Of a stretch of 64,000 nucleotides of DNA, positions 8,172-16,667 are shown in pieces. The notes beneath the pieces were generated by a model. The model saw only the letters and a list, made by a program, of their open reading frames with translations. It was not told the origin of the DNA and ran no database searches. Where the stretch lies: positions 1-64,000 of the forward strand of contig NZ_JAAKZW010000012.1 in assembly GCF_011044995.1 (NCBI RefSeq), written 5' to 3'. The translations under genes were made by a program, and so were the position numbers. Position 1 is the stretch's first letter. Every line of letters begins with the position of its first letter. The stretch comes from Streptomyces mesophilus (GTDB taxonomy: Bacteria; Actinomycetota; Actinomycetes; Streptomycetales; Streptomycetaceae).

Positions 8172-8744
8172 ATGATCGAGATCCCGTCCGACCTGAACCC
8201 CTCCCTCGTGCCCCTCGCCTTCCTGCTCGGCAACTGGGCGGGCGCGGGTGTCTCCGACTTCCCCGGCGCCGAGCAGTGCAACTTCGGGCAGGAGGTCAGC
8301 TTCAGTCACGACGGCCGTGACTTCCTCGAGTACCAGTCGCGTACGTGGGTCCTGGACGCCGAGGGCAACAAGGTCAAGCCGCTCGAGACCGAGTCCGGGT
8401 TCTGGCGGATCGACGCCGAGCGCAAGGTCGAGGTCGTGATGGTCCGCGACGACGGTGTCGTCGAGGTCTGGTACGGCGAGCTGGCCGACAAGAAGCCGCA
8501 GATCGACCTGGCCACGGACGCCATCGCGCGCACCGCCGCCTCCGGTCCGTACAGCGGCGGCAAGCGTCTGTACGGCTACGTCAAGGGCGACCTGATGTGG
8601 GTCGGCGAGAAGCAGACCCCCGAGGTCCCGCTCCGCCCGTACATGTCGGCGCAGCTGAAGAAGGTCGTCACGCCCGAGGAGGTCGCCGAGATGGCGCGCA
8701 ACCTCGGTGATCTGCCGGACGACGGGATCGCGTTCTTCAAGTAG
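8172..8744 (+). CDS. Nitrobindin-like FABP-family protein (probably heme-free)
   Basis: A 190-residue beta-barrel protein of the nitrobindin/DUF1794 family. The N-terminal signature LLGNWAGAGV and the C-terminal strand PYMSAQLKKV fit the family. True nitrobindins bind ferric heme through a His in the last strand (…HLxAxL…). Here the matching position reads PYMSAQL, with Tyr instead of His, so classical heme ligation is not expected. Streptomyces members are known as ferric nitrobindin-like proteins with this loss. ATG 8172 is preceded by GAGAGCAAC. A terminator follows and nur is next. Confidence 0.85.
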   Translation: MIEIPSDLNPSLVPLAFLLGNWAGAGVSDFPGAEQCNFGQEVSFSHDGRDFLEYQSRTWVLDAEGNKVKPLETESGFWRIDAERKVEVVMVRDDGVVEVWYGELADKKPQIDLATDAIARTAASGPYSGGKRLYGYVKGDLMWVGEKQTPEVPLRPYMSAQLKKVVTPEEVAEMARNLGDLPDDGIAFFK

Positions 8745-8791
8745 GCCCTCGAGCTTCGGGCGAAGGCACTTCAGGCAAGGCGCTTCAGGGC

Positions 8792-8824
8792 AAAGGCGGC
8801 ATCCGGGAACGGGTGCCGCCTTTT
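8792..8824. terminator. Rho-independent terminator
   Basis: Stem AAAGGCGGCA/TGCCGCCTTT with a T-run, between the nitrobindin-like gene and nur. Confidence 0.85.
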
Positions 8825-8875
8825 GCCCGTTCGCGGCCGCCTGAACCCCCGGGGTACCCGCCTACACTGGGCCCT

Positions 8876-9343
8876 GTGGTGAGCACCGACTGGAAGAGCG
8901 ATCTGCGGCAGCGCGGCTACCGGCTGACGCCGCAGCGTCAGCTTGTCCTCGAAGCCGTGGACACCCTCGAGCACGCGACGCCCGACGACATCCTCGCCGA
9001 GGTCCGCAGGACCGCGTCCGGGGTGAACATCTCCACGGTCTACCGCACGCTCGAACTGCTCGAGGAGCTGGGTCTGGTCAGCCACGCCCACCTCGGGCAC
9101 GGCGCCCCGACGTACCACCTCGCGGACCGCCACCACCATCTGCATCTGGTCTGCCGCGACTGCACGAACGTGATCGAGGCGGACGTCTCGGTCGCCGCCG
9201 ACTTCAAGGCGAAGCTGCACAGCGAATTCGGCTTCGACACCGATATGAAGCACTTCGCGATCTTCGGCCGCTGCAAGGACTGCACGGCGAAGGACGCCGG
9301 TCCCGGGAAATGGACCGGTCCCGCGGAACCGACCCGGAAATAA
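8876..9343 (+). CDS. nur: Nickel-responsive Fur-family regulator Nur
   Basis: A 155-residue winged-helix repressor of the Fur family. In S. coelicolor Nur represses nickel uptake and sodF when loaded with Ni. From Met-Val-Ser-Thr-Asp at GTG 8876, the metal ligands fall at the published Nur positions: His33, His86, His88, His90 (M-site) and His70, His72, His126 (Ni-site). CxxC pairs at 93/96 and near the C-terminus are also present. TACACT (8863-8868) ends 7 bases before the GTG and there is no RBS, so the mRNA is probably leaderless. Identification rests on near-identity to the remembered Nur sequence. Confidence 0.92.
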   Translation: MVSTDWKSDLRQRGYRLTPQRQLVLEAVDTLEHATPDDILAEVRRTASGVNISTVYRTLELLEELGLVSHAHLGHGAPTYHLADRHHHLHLVCRDCTNVIEADVSVAADFKAKLHSEFGFDTDMKHFAIFGRCKDCTAKDAGPGKWTGPAEPTRK

Positions 9344-9371
9344 AACCGCCCCCCACCCCGTCGTTACGTGA

Positions 9372-10346
9372 GTGACCACCATGAAGAGCCCCTTGCTGTC
9401 CCTGCCCGGCGCCGTCCCCGCCGAGGGCGCCGATGAAGGCGTCGCCGCGCACTACGGCGAGCTGTACGGGGAGCAGCGCGCTCTCGCGGACGGGCGCGGC
9501 GTCGTCGACCTCTCGCACCGCGGGGTCCTGACGGTCACCGGCGACGACCGGCTCACCTGGCTGCACCTGCTGCTCACCCAGCACGTCAGCGAGCTCCCGC
9601 CGGGCCAGGCCACCGAGGCCCTGATCCTCTCCGCCAACGGGCACATCGAGCACCACCTCTCCCTCGTCGACGACGGCACGACCACCTGGGCGCACTTCGA
9701 GGCGGGCACGGGCGAGGCGCTGCTCGCGTATCTGGAGTCGATGAAGTTCTTCTACCGGGCCGAAGTGACCGACCGCACCGAGGAGTTCGCGGTCGTGCAC
9801 CTGCCCGCCGGCTCGATCGCCGCGGTCCCCGAGGGCGTGGTCGCCCGCGAGACCGCGTACGGCCGCGATCTCTTCCTGCCGCGCGCCGAGCTGGAGTCGT
9901 ACGTGGCGCAGAACGGCCCCGCGGCCGGCATCCTCGCGTACGAGGCGCTGCGCGTGGAGGCGCACCGGCCGCGGCTCGGCTTCGAGACCGACCACCGCAC
10001 CATCCCGCACGAGCTGGGCTGGATCGGCAGCGCGGTGCACCTGCAGAAGGGCTGCTACCGCGGCCAGGAGACGGTCGCCCGCGTCCAGAACCTGGGCAAG
10101 CCCCCGCGCCGCCTGGTCTTCCTGCACCTGGACGGCAGCGAGGTCCATCTGCACGGCCACGGCACGGAGGTCCGCCTGGCGTCCGACGGCCCCGAGGGCC
10201 GCAAGATCGGCTTCGTCACCAGCTCGGCCCGCCACCACGAACTGGGCCCGATCGCCCTGGCCCTGATCAAGCGCAACATCCCCGCGGACGCCCCGCTGCT
10301 CGTGGGTACGACGGCGGCGGCTCAGGAAGTCGTCGTGGAGCCGTAG
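9372..10346 (+). CDS. ygfZ: Folate-binding protein YgfZ (GcvT-like)
   Basis: A 324-residue YgfZ/CAF17-family protein, a tetrahydrofolate-dependent factor for iron-sulfur cluster assembly or repair. The family signature K-G-C-Y-x-G-Q-E is present (LQKGCYRGQETVARVQN), as are a GcvT-like N-terminal domain and a C-terminal barrel. The start is uncertain: GTG 9372 and ATG 9381 are both possible and neither has a good RBS. Its stop abuts the convergent dtd stop with no gap. Confidence 0.9.
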   Translation: MTTMKSPLLSLPGAVPAEGADEGVAAHYGELYGEQRALADGRGVVDLSHRGVLTVTGDDRLTWLHLLLTQHVSELPPGQATEALILSANGHIEHHLSLVDDGTTTWAHFEAGTGEALLAYLESMKFFYRAEVTDRTEEFAVVHLPAGSIAAVPEGVVARETAYGRDLFLPRAELESYVAQNGPAAGILAYEALRVEAHRPRLGFETDHRTIPHELGWIGSAVHLQKGCYRGQETVARVQNLGKPPRRLVFLHLDGSEVHLHGHGTEVRLASDGPEGRKIGFVTSSARHHELGPIALALIKRNIPADAPLLVGTTAAAQEVVVEP

Positions 10347-10784
10347 TCAGATCTCCAGGAGCACCGTGAACGGCCCGTCGTTCGTCAGCGACACCCGCAT
10401 CGACGCACCGAACCGCCCCGCCCCCACCGTCGCCCCCAACGCCCGCAGCTGAGCGACCACTTCGTCGACCAGCGGCTCGGCGACATCGCCGGGCGCGGCC
10501 GCGTTCCAGGTGGGGCGGCGGCCCTTGCGGGCGTCGCCGTACAGCGTGAACTGGGAGATCACCAGGAGCGGTGCGTCGAGGTCCGAGCAGGACTTCTCGT
10601 CGGCCAGGATCCGCAGGGTCCAGAGCTTGCGGGCCAGCTGGGCGGCCTTCTCCTTGGTGTCGTCATGGGTGACGCCGACCAGGACGCACAGGCCCTCGCC
10701 GCTGAACTCGCCCGTCGTCCGCGGGCCGTTCTCACCTTGGACGACGACACTCGCCCCGTTCGCTCTCTGCACCACCGCACGCAT
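10347..10784 (-). CDS. dtd: D-aminoacyl-tRNA deacylase
   Basis: A 145-residue DTD enzyme that hydrolyses D-amino acids (and glycine) from mischarged tRNAs. The catalytic motif [17 protein letters not shown] and the C-terminal NDGPFT (Gly-cisPro region) are both present. The start [15 protein letters not shown] at 10784 matches the family N-terminus; the longer frame upstream is not family-like. It is convergent with ygfZ. Confidence 0.93.
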   Translation of the reverse strand: MRAVVQRANGASVVVQGENGPRTTGEFSGEGLCVLVGVTHDDTKEKAAQLARKLWTLRILADEKSCSDLDAPLLVISQFTLYGDARKGRRPTWNAAAPGDVAEPLVDEVVAQLRALGATVGAGRFGASMRVSLTNDGPFTVLLEI

Positions 10785-11006
10785 ACGGCACATCATGCCG
10801 TGCCCCCGAACGGCAGCACCGAACAGCACCCCGTGAGAGGGCGAAAGCTGCCAACTGCCGGGTGAACAACGGCAGAAGTTCCCCCACGCGCCCCATCCGC
10901 CGCGTAATGCCATGCACCTATCCGGGGCCGATCGAGTGCACTCCGCCACATATCCCCCACACTCAGTGGCACGATGCACACACGCGGTGCACCGCACCGA
11001 GCGAGG

Positions 11007-11050
11007 GTGGGGGTCCCCCCTGCTCGAGCCAAGCGAAAGCTTGGGGGAGG
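11007..11050. repeat. Streptomyces intergenic palindromic repeat
   Basis: A 44-bp element with GTGGGGGTCCCCCC, TGCTCGAGCC, AAGCGAAAGCTT and GGGGGAG parts. Elements of this design occur many times in Streptomyces genomes between genes. It sits directly before the rsiG start and supplies its GGGGGAGG ribosome site, so it forms part of the 5' leader. Confidence 0.7.
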
Positions 11051-11059
11051 AACAGTCGC

Positions 11060-11686
11060 ATGAGCACTCCGAGTACCGGACAGCCTTCCGGGCCCGTGCC
11101 GACAGCCCGTACGGGCCAGGCGGAAGCTGCCGCCGTACCGCGCCCGCCGGTCCAGCGCACGAACAGCCCTCTGCCCGAGCTTCCCGAGCACGACATGGGG
11201 GCGCTCAGGCTGCCGGAGCTGCGCAGGCTGCGCCGTACCTCCCAGCAGGACGAGGCGGACCTCAGCTATCTGCGCCGGCTGCTCCAGGGCCGGATCGACA
11301 TCCTGCGCGCCGAGCTCGCCCGTCGGCTGCACGACCGTGCGCCCGAAGCCGCGGCGCCGGACCCGGCGATCGTGGAGCGGCTCTCCGAGATTCTCGCCGA
11401 CGCCCCCTCCACACACCGCTCCTCCGCCCGCCATGTCACGCTCGGTACACCCCATGGCGAGGAGTACCGGCTGCTCGCCGCCGAGATGCTCGCCGAGGTG
11501 GAGCTGAGCGACCTCGACGCCCGTACGGACGAAGAGCTGCACACCGCGATGGGCCGCCTTGTCCGCCATGAACAGCAGGTCTCCCGGCGCCGTCAGGCGC
11601 TCCAGCGGACGGCCGACGATTGCAGCGCGGAGATCGCGCGCAGGTACCGTGAGGGCGAAGCACAAGTAGACGACCTGCTCTCCTGA
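11060..11686 (+). CDS. rsiG: RsiG (AmfC), c-di-GMP-dependent anti-sigma factor of WhiG
   Basis: A 208-residue protein. RsiG holds the sporulation sigma factor WhiG inactive when armed by cyclic di-GMP. Both ligand motifs of form E-x3-S-x2-R-x3-Q-x3-D are intact: [16 protein letters not shown] in the first helix and [16 protein letters not shown] in the second, making an antiparallel coiled coil. ATG 11060 ([11 protein letters not shown]) is chosen because GGGGGAGG lies 9 bases upstream; the frame is open to 10862 but that part is not family-like. It is the same protein as AmfC of older literature. Confidence 0.92.
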   Translation: MSTPSTGQPSGPVPTARTGQAEAAAVPRPPVQRTNSPLPELPEHDMGALRLPELRRLRRTSQQDEADLSYLRRLLQGRIDILRAELARRLHDRAPEAAAPDPAIVERLSEILADAPSTHRSSARHVTLGTPHGEEYRLLAAEMLAEVELSDLDARTDEELHTAMGRLVRHEQQVSRRRQALQRTADDCSAEIARRYREGEAQVDDLLS

Positions 11687-11735
11687 GCCCCTGGGGTGAC
11701 ACGGCGGGCGGGCCCGCACCACCGGAAGGCCGACG

Positions 11736-12698
11736 ATGACCTCCACCGCCCCCGCCCCGATACCTCCGGTCCTTGCCGAGGTCGTACGTTCCGGCTTCGT
11801 CGAGGGCCATCACCGGGGCTCCCTGGTCGTGCTCGCCGCGGACGGCACCGTGGAGCACGCGGTCGGCGACATCACGACACCCGTCTTCCCCCGCTCGTCC
11901 AACAAGCCCATGCAGGCCGCCGCGATCCTGCGCGCGGGCCTCGACCTGAGCGGCGAACGGCTCGCGCTGACCGCGGCCAGCCACTCCGGCGAACCCTTCC
12001 ACCTGGACCTCGTCCGCAAGATGCTCGCCGAGCAGGGCCTTTCCGAGACCCAGTTGCAGTGCCCGCCGGACCTGCCACTCGACCCGGTCGAGGCCGAGAC
12101 CTATCTGGCCGCCGGGCACGCCCGCGAGCGGGTCACGATGAACTGCTCCGGCAAGCACACCTCGATGCTGGCGGCCTGTGTGAAGGCGGGCTGGCCGACC
12201 GAGACCTACCTGGACCCGGCCCACCCGCTGCAGCAGCTCACCCGTGAGGTCGTCGAGGCGGCGGCCGGCGAACGGGTCGCGTCCATCGGTACGGACGGAT
12301 GCGGCGCGCCCCTGATGGCGCTGACCCTGCCCGGTCTGGCCCGCGCCTTCCGCCACTTCGTCCTCGCCCCTTCCGGTACGCCGGAACGCCGCGTCGCCGA
12401 CGCCATGCGCGCCCACCCCGAGTACGTCGCGGGCACCCGGCGCCCGGACACCTGGCTGATGCGCGAGGTGCCCGGCACGCTCTCGAAGATGGGCGCCGAA
12501 GCGGTCCAGGCGGTCGCGCTGCCGGACGGCCGTGCGCTCGCGTTCAAGATCGACGACGGTGCGACCCGGGCGCTGGGCCCGGTCCTTTCCCGCGCCCTTG
12601 AACTGATGGGCGTCGACGCGTCGGTGGTGGCACGGATCGGCGAGGCGCCGCTGCTCGGCGGCGGGATCCCGGTGGGGGAGATCCGCGCGGCCTTCTGA
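11736..12698 (+). CDS. Asparaginase (thermolabile/Rhizobium-type family)
   Basis: A 320-residue protein of the Asparaginase_II family, converting L-asparagine to aspartate and ammonia. Motifs include RSGFVEGHHRGSLVVL at the N-terminus, PRSSNKPMQA, SHSGEPFH, MNCSGKHTSML and GTDGCGAP, the Ser/Lys/Cys-containing signatures of this family, which is unrelated to E. coli AnsB. No signal peptide, so cytoplasmic. ATG 11736 has a GGAAGG upstream. It is followed by a strong terminator. Confidence 0.9.
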   Translation: MTSTAPAPIPPVLAEVVRSGFVEGHHRGSLVVLAADGTVEHAVGDITTPVFPRSSNKPMQAAAILRAGLDLSGERLALTAASHSGEPFHLDLVRKMLAEQGLSETQLQCPPDLPLDPVEAETYLAAGHARERVTMNCSGKHTSMLAACVKAGWPTETYLDPAHPLQQLTREVVEAAAGERVASIGTDGCGAPLMALTLPGLARAFRHFVLAPSGTPERRVADAMRAHPEYVAGTRRPDTWLMREVPGTLSKMGAEAVQAVALPDGRALAFKIDDGATRALGPVLSRALELMGVDASVVARIGEAPLLGGGIPVGEIRAAF

Positions 12699-12717
12699 GT
12701 CCTGGCACACACCCCTT

Positions 12718-12758
12718 GCGTCCGCCGGCAGGTTCCGACCTGCCGGCGGACGCTTTCT
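12718..12758. terminator. Rho-independent terminator
   Basis: A perfect 16-bp stem with a TCCG loop followed by TTTCTT, 20 bases after the asparaginase stop. Confidence 0.9.
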
Positions 12759-12787
12759 TGTTCCCGGCGCCCCTGAATCTATACGCA

Positions 12788-12826
12788 CGTATTGAACACT
12801 CGTATAGAACAGTCGTATAGTTTCGG
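12788..12826 (+). repeat. Three direct repeats of 13 bp
   Basis: CGTATTGAACACT, CGTATAGAACAGT and CGTATAGTTTCGG follow each other with exact 13-bp period in an AT-rich patch. They could be operator half-sites or an old duplication. No regulator can be assigned. Confidence 0.6.
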
Positions 12827-12836
12827 CATGGCGGCA

Positions 12837-12997
12837 GTGGCGCCACCTTGGTGTCGCAGTTGATGTCGAGTGGCGTCTTGGCCGCACGTCTGTGACCTGC
12901 GCCTTCTGTTGGTGGATCCGGTGTGGCGCCATTTCTGGCGCACGCGACGCCAATAGTGGCTCGCCATGGCGCCATAACTGTGCCATTATGGCGCCAC
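12837..12997. promoter_or_regulatory. Cluster of four TGGCGCCA palindromes upstream of gtrA-like gene
   Basis: The gene-free stretch 12699-13093 holds four perfect TGGCGCCA octamers at 12838, 12924, 12967 and 12989, plus a looser TGGCG/CGCCA pair at 12936-12951. Neighbouring DNA is clearly AT-richer than the window average. The clustering suggests cooperative protein binding or the remnant of a regulatory/mobile element. No ORF with coding character is seen here. Confidence 0.45.
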
Positions 12998-13093
12998 CGG
13001 TTAGTTCGGGGCTCGGCCACGGTCTTAGTGGCAGGAGACCGGGCGCCGGTGTCACAGAAAAGCCGTCGGTGCCGTCAAAGGGGTGTGGGGATC

Positions 13094-13606
13094 GTGGAGA
13101 CAGGACACAGCAGCAGCCGGCAGGCGCCCGGCGCCTTCGTGGCCTTCGCGCGCTTCGTGCTCTGCGGCGGCGGGGTCGGGGTCGCCTCCAGCTTCGCCGT
13201 GGCGGGCCTGGCCTCCCTGATGCCCTGGATCCTGGCCAACGCGCTCATCACCGTGGCGTCCACGCTGCTCGCCACCGAGCTGCACGCGCGGTTCACCTTC
13301 GGCGCCGGCGGGCGCGCGACCTGGCGCCAGCACTGGCAGTCGGCCGGGTCCGCGGTGGCCGCGTACGCGGTGACCTCCGTGGCGATGCTGGTCCTGACGC
13401 AGCTGGTGGCCTCGCCGGGCGCGGTGCTCGAGCAGATCGTCTACCTGTCGGCCTCCGGGTTCGCGGGCATCGGCCGGTTCGTGGTCCTGCGGGTCGTGGT
13501 CTTCGCCCGCAGCCGGGCGCAGGCCGCACCCGGGTCCGCGCCGGTGGCCGCCGTGGTCCGGGCGCAGGCGCCGGTCGGCGCCCAGGCGCTCTGCCCGGCC
13601 GCCTGA
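13094..13606 (+). CDS. GtrA-family membrane protein
   Basis: A ~170-residue protein with four predicted transmembrane helices ([67 protein letters not shown]). The last, ending in [10 protein letters not shown], is the GtrA signature. GtrA proteins are thought to flip or translocate lipid-linked sugars. The start is uncertain (GTG 13094 or 13085; the frame is open to 12923). It is transcribed after the palindrome-rich region. Confidence 0.75.
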   Translation: METGHSSSRQAPGAFVAFARFVLCGGGVGVASSFAVAGLASLMPWILANALITVASTLLATELHARFTFGAGGRATWRQHWQSAGSAVAAYAVTSVAMLVLTQLVASPGAVLEQIVYLSASGFAGIGRFVVLRVVVFARSRAQAAPGSAPVAAVVRAQAPVGAQALCPAA

Positions 13607-13650
13607 AACCCGGATGCATCGGGCGCCGCACCCCGCCTACCGTGGCCCGT

Positions 13651-14892
13651 ATGGTCGACATCCGTTCTCTCGCAGACGCCGACGTAGCCGACTGGGCCCG
13701 GGCCCTGAACACCGGGTTCCTGCGCAGTCCGGCCCTCACAGAAGAGCAAGTGGCCGAACGCCGCTCCTCCATCGACCTCTCCCGCACCCTCGGCGCCTTC
13801 GACCAGGGCCGCTGTGTGGCCACCTTCCGTTCCTTCGCGCAGAAGCTCACCGCCGTCGGCGGCGCGGAGGTCGCGGCCGACGCGGTCACCAACGTCACGG
13901 TCTCGCCGACGCACCGCCGCCGCGGTCTGTTGAGCCGGATGATGGCGAAGGACCTCGACGCGGCGAAGGAGCGCGGTGACGTCGTCGCCACGCTGATCGC
14001 CGCGGAGTACCCGATCTACGGACGGTTCGGATTCGGGCCCGCCACCTGGACCACCCAGTGGGAGATCGACGTCCCGCGCGCGGGCCTCGACCCGCGCTGG
14101 TCAGGTCCCGACGACGGTGGCCGGATCGATCTGGTCGACGGCGCGGACGTCCGCAAGCTCGGACCCGACCTGCATGAACGGCTGCGTGTCGGCCAGCCCG
14201 GCGCGGTCGACCGCAATGAACGCTGGTGGAAGCAGAACACCGGACTGCTCCAGGACCAGTTCCACTCCTGGAGCGAACCGCACTACGCCGTCTATCGCGC
14301 GCCGTCCGGCGAAGTGGAGGGTCTGGTCGCCTACGAGCCGGTGCCGCACTGGAGCGACAACAAGCTGCCGCAGAACACGGCGAAAGTGCGCGGCCTGGAC
14401 GCGGTCACGCCGGCCGCCGAGCGCGCGCTGTGGCAGTACCTGGTCTCCATCGACTGGATCCTCAAGGTCCGCACCGGCCACCGGGCCCCCGACTCGTTGA
14501 TCCCGCTGTACCTCCCGGACCCCCGCGCCGCCCGGGTGGTCACCCAGGCCGACTTCCTCTGGGTGCGGATCCTCGATGCCGTACGGGCGCTGGAGACGCG
14601 GACGTACAACGGCGCCGGATCCCTCGTCCTGGAGATCAGGGACCCGGCGGGCTACACCGGCGGGCGGTACCGGCTCGACGCCGGCCCGGACGGTGCGGCC
14701 TGCGTACCGACCACGGAGAGTGCGGAACTCTCCATGGACGTAAGGGAGTTGGCGACGCTCTGGCTCGGTGACGAGTCGGCCGTGCGGCTCGCCGCGCTCG
14801 GCACCGTGACCGAGGAGCGTCCGGGCGCCGCCGCCGCGGCCGACGCCCTGCTGCGTACGTCCAGGCGACCGTGGTGCCCGGACATGTTCTGA
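13651..14892 (+). CDS. Eis-like GNAT N-acetyltransferase
   Basis: A 413-residue acetyltransferase of the Eis family: tandem GNAT domains plus a C-terminal SCP2-like domain. Acetyl-CoA loop [17 protein letters not shown] is near residue 85 and the [14 protein letters not shown] motif carries the Tyr that acts in Eis. The protein ends in Phe, whose carboxylate serves as base in mycobacterial Eis. Eis enzymes acetylate aminoglycoside amines and protein lysines; the substrate here is unknown. TACCGT ends 7 bases before ATG 13651 and there is no RBS, so a leaderless start is likely. The stop lies in a 10-bp tandem repeat (GACATGTTCT twice, from 14881). Confidence 0.85.
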   Translation: MVDIRSLADADVADWARALNTGFLRSPALTEEQVAERRSSIDLSRTLGAFDQGRCVATFRSFAQKLTAVGGAEVAADAVTNVTVSPTHRRRGLLSRMMAKDLDAAKERGDVVATLIAAEYPIYGRFGFGPATWTTQWEIDVPRAGLDPRWSGPDDGGRIDLVDGADVRKLGPDLHERLRVGQPGAVDRNERWWKQNTGLLQDQFHSWSEPHYAVYRAPSGEVEGLVAYEPVPHWSDNKLPQNTAKVRGLDAVTPAAERALWQYLVSIDWILKVRTGHRAPDSLIPLYLPDPRAARVVTQADFLWVRILDAVRALETRTYNGAGSLVLEIRDPAGYTGGRYRLDAGPDGAACVPTTESAELSMDVRELATLWLGDESAVRLAALGTVTEERPGAAAAADALLRTSRRPWCPDMF

Positions 14893-14940
14893 CATGTTCT
14901 GAGGTGCTCCGGCGTGTTCTGGAACGCCCGTCGGTCGGTC

Positions 14941-14979
14941 GACCGGACTCCCCGCTCCCCTCCGGCGGGGAGCCCGGTC
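14941..14979. terminator. Bidirectional stem-loop terminator
   Basis: 15-bp arms with one mismatch between the convergent Eis-like gene and the first small membrane gene. It overlaps the stop codon of the latter by two bases. Confidence 0.75.
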
Positions 14980-15163
14980 AGCCGGACTGGGCGAGCAGCA
15001 TGACGAGGATGACCGCGCCGATGCTGCTGAACATGGTGTTCTTGGCCTTGATGCCGATGGTCAGCGCGACGAAGGCGATGATGCCCATCGGGCCGTACTT
15101 CCACTGGATCGCCTGCTCGAAGGCAAGGGCCAGGCCGGCGATGATGATGGCAATGAGCGGCAT
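14978..15163 (-). CDS. Small two-helix membrane protein S1, divergent from devE
   Basis: A 61-residue, almost wholly hydrophobic protein predicted as a two-helix hairpin. Key motifs are FEQAIQWKYGPMGII in the middle, IGIKAKN after the turn and SSIGAV in helix 2. RBS AAGGAGG lies 8 bases before the ATG. It is clearly homologous to S2 (16358-16546), sharing FEQ-x2-QW-x-YGPMGII, TIGIKAK and SSIGAV, and more distantly to S3 (18342-18530). Each copy faces a DevA-like regulator, so it is probably the regulated partner. Function unknown; a phage-holin-like or signalling role is only speculation. Confidence 0.8.
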   Translation of the reverse strand: MPLIAIIIAGLALAFEQAIQWKYGPMGIIAFVALTIGIKAKNTMFSSIGAVILVMLLAQSG

Positions 15164-15275
15164 GACGTTCCCTCCTTGGGATAGGGGAGGAAGCTGCCTG
15201 GCGGCGGGTCACGCTTCGTCGGGTGCCAACCGTCCAGGGTCTGACCATGTTGCTCTGGGTGCATCCAGCTTGTCG

Positions 15276-15292
15276 GAGTTGGTAGCCAACTC
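15276..15292. promoter_or_regulatory. Perfect 7-bp inverted repeat in devE/S1 intergenic region
   Basis: GAGTTGG-TAG-CCAACTC lies between the divergent S1 and devE starts. It shares the AGTTG/CAACT core with the operator over the devE promoter and could be a second binding site, placed to act on the S1 promoter. Confidence 0.5.
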
Positions 15293-15337
15293 TCAAAGGG
15301 TTTTTGCCCTTGGGGCCGATCGATAACCAGGTTTCCA

Positions 15338-15371
15338 ACAACTCCCCGAAGATGGCGGGAAGTTGTACTAT
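15338..15371 (+). promoter_or_regulatory. devE promoter with ACAACT-N17-AGTTGT operator
   Basis: A 29-bp inverted repeat (15338-15366; ACAACTCCCCG...CGGGAAGTTGT) directly abuts the -10 hexamer TACTAT (15366-15371). The GTG start of devE is only 6 bases further on. The same spacing recurs at devA, suggesting autoregulation or cross-regulation by DevA-like proteins. Confidence 0.6.
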
Positions 15372-15377
15372 TTGGTT

Positions 15378-16325
15378 GTGAGCCCGAATCGTGCTCCTCA
15401 GGACGAAGTCCACAGCGGTCCCCGCAGCGCGGAAAGCGCCCGCAGGTCGCACCGTGAGGTGGCGGATGAACTGCGCGCCCGGATCCGCAGCGGACAGCTG
15501 CAGCCGGGCCAACGGATGCCGACGCAGGCCAAGTTGGCAGACGAGTTCGGTGTCGAACGCGGTGCCGTACGGCAGGCGCTCGACATCCTCAAGGCCGAGC
15601 GGCTGCTCACCAACGTGACCAAGGGGAGCCCCGCGACGGTCGCCGTGGACGCGGCGGAGGTGATGCACTCCTTCGCGGGCGCGGAAGCCGCCCCGATGCC
15701 GACCACGGTCGCCCTCGGACCCCGGATCACCTCGGCGTTCTCGGCGCCCCAGGTGGAGATCGACGCGATCTGCCTGACGTCCATATCGCTGACCCTCGCG
15801 ATTGGTGAACCGCTGCGGTACATCCACGCAGGGGGGCCGAAACCGGCCAGGGTCAATGTCCGGGTACTGCTGCCCAGCCGCCATATCGACCTCGCCTTCC
15901 CGGTGCCGGTCGAAGGCGTATCCGCAGGCCAGGAGGCGATCAACCCGGTGCGCAGGCAGTGGCTGGCCCAGCGCAACGCGCAGGGGCAGGTGCTCAGGCA
16001 CAATCTCCTCGCGCTGCGCTCCACGCACGGCATCGACGTCTCCGTCTCCTTCCGGGCGCTGCCGTTCACGCCGCCCGTGAAGCTCTATCTCCTCAACGGC
16101 TCGGAAGCGCTCTTCGCGTACTACACGCTCACCAGGCGCGGCGCCGAGATCGATCACGAGTACCTCGAGATGTACGACGCCCAGGGGACGCAGTCGATGC
16201 TCTTCGCGTTCCAGCAGGGCGCCGGCCTGAGGGATACGACCTTCGTCGAGCAGTCGCATCTGTGGTTCAACGCGCTGTGGGAGACGATCAGTTCGCCGCT
16301 GGAGCTGGCGCCCCCCGGGTTCTGA
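15378..16325 (+). CDS. devE: GntR-family developmental regulator DevE
   Basis: A 315-residue regulator with an N-terminal GntR winged helix (HREVADELRARIRSGQLQPGQ; MPTQAKLADEFGVERGAVRQAL, residues ~18-85) and a ~220-residue C-terminal domain not found in classical FadR/HutC types. That domain contains LLPSRHIDLAFPVPVEG and KLYLLNGSEALFAYY and ends in W-F-N-A-L-W. In S. coelicolor the paralogues DevA (SCO4190) and DevE (SCO4188) act in aerial development; order and homology here match. GTG 15378 lies 6 bases after a TACTAT -10, so the transcript is probably leaderless. It is divergent from S1. Confidence 0.85.
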   Translation: MSPNRAPQDEVHSGPRSAESARRSHREVADELRARIRSGQLQPGQRMPTQAKLADEFGVERGAVRQALDILKAERLLTNVTKGSPATVAVDAAEVMHSFAGAEAAPMPTTVALGPRITSAFSAPQVEIDAICLTSISLTLAIGEPLRYIHAGGPKPARVNVRVLLPSRHIDLAFPVPVEGVSAGQEAINPVRRQWLAQRNAQGQVLRHNLLALRSTHGIDVSVSFRALPFTPPVKLYLLNGSEALFAYYTLTRRGAEIDHEYLEMYDAQGTQSMLFAFQQGAGLRDTTFVEQSHLWFNALWETISSPLELAPPGF

Positions 16326-16357
16326 CGGATGGGGTGGCCCCGCCGGGCCGATGGGGC

Positions 16358-16546
16358 TCAGAGGGCGGGGCCGGCGACCAGGACCGCGAGCATGACAGCT
16401 CCGATGGAGCTGCAGGTGGGACTCTTGGCCTTGATGCCGATGGTCACGAGCAGCAGGCCGATGATGCCCATGGGTCCGTACTGCCACTGCACCAGCTGCT
16501 CGAATCCGATGACGAAGACTGCACCAAGGAGCGCGATGACCGGCAT
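16358..16546 (-). CDS. Small two-helix membrane protein S2, divergent from devA
   Basis: A 62-residue paralogue of S1, carrying FEQLVQWQYGPMGII, TIGIKAKS and SSIGAVML. Two hydrophobic helices are split by a charged IKAK turn. RBS AAGGAGG lies 6 bases before ATG 16546. It ends 33 bases from the convergent devE stop. Conservation of the YGPMGII and IGIKAK elements, well above that of the rest, points to selection on this peptide rather than a chance ORF. Confidence 0.8.
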   Translation of the reverse strand: MPVIALLGAVFVIGFEQLVQWQYGPMGIIGLLLVTIGIKAKSPTCSSIGAVMLAVLVAGPAL

Positions 16547-16667
16547 GGTGGTTCCTCCTTCGGGGTGGGGAGGAGCTACGCGAACCAGCGACTGCCAACT
16601 TCGGGGAAACTTGGCTGTGGTTGGTTCCTAGTCTCACCAAGTTTCTTCCCTTGGTTCGTAGGTCGAA

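Noticed and set aside
12540-13090. Short minus-strand ORFs in the palindrome-rich gap
   Set aside because: They mostly cover the end of the asparaginase gene in antisense and show no coding character in the gap itself.
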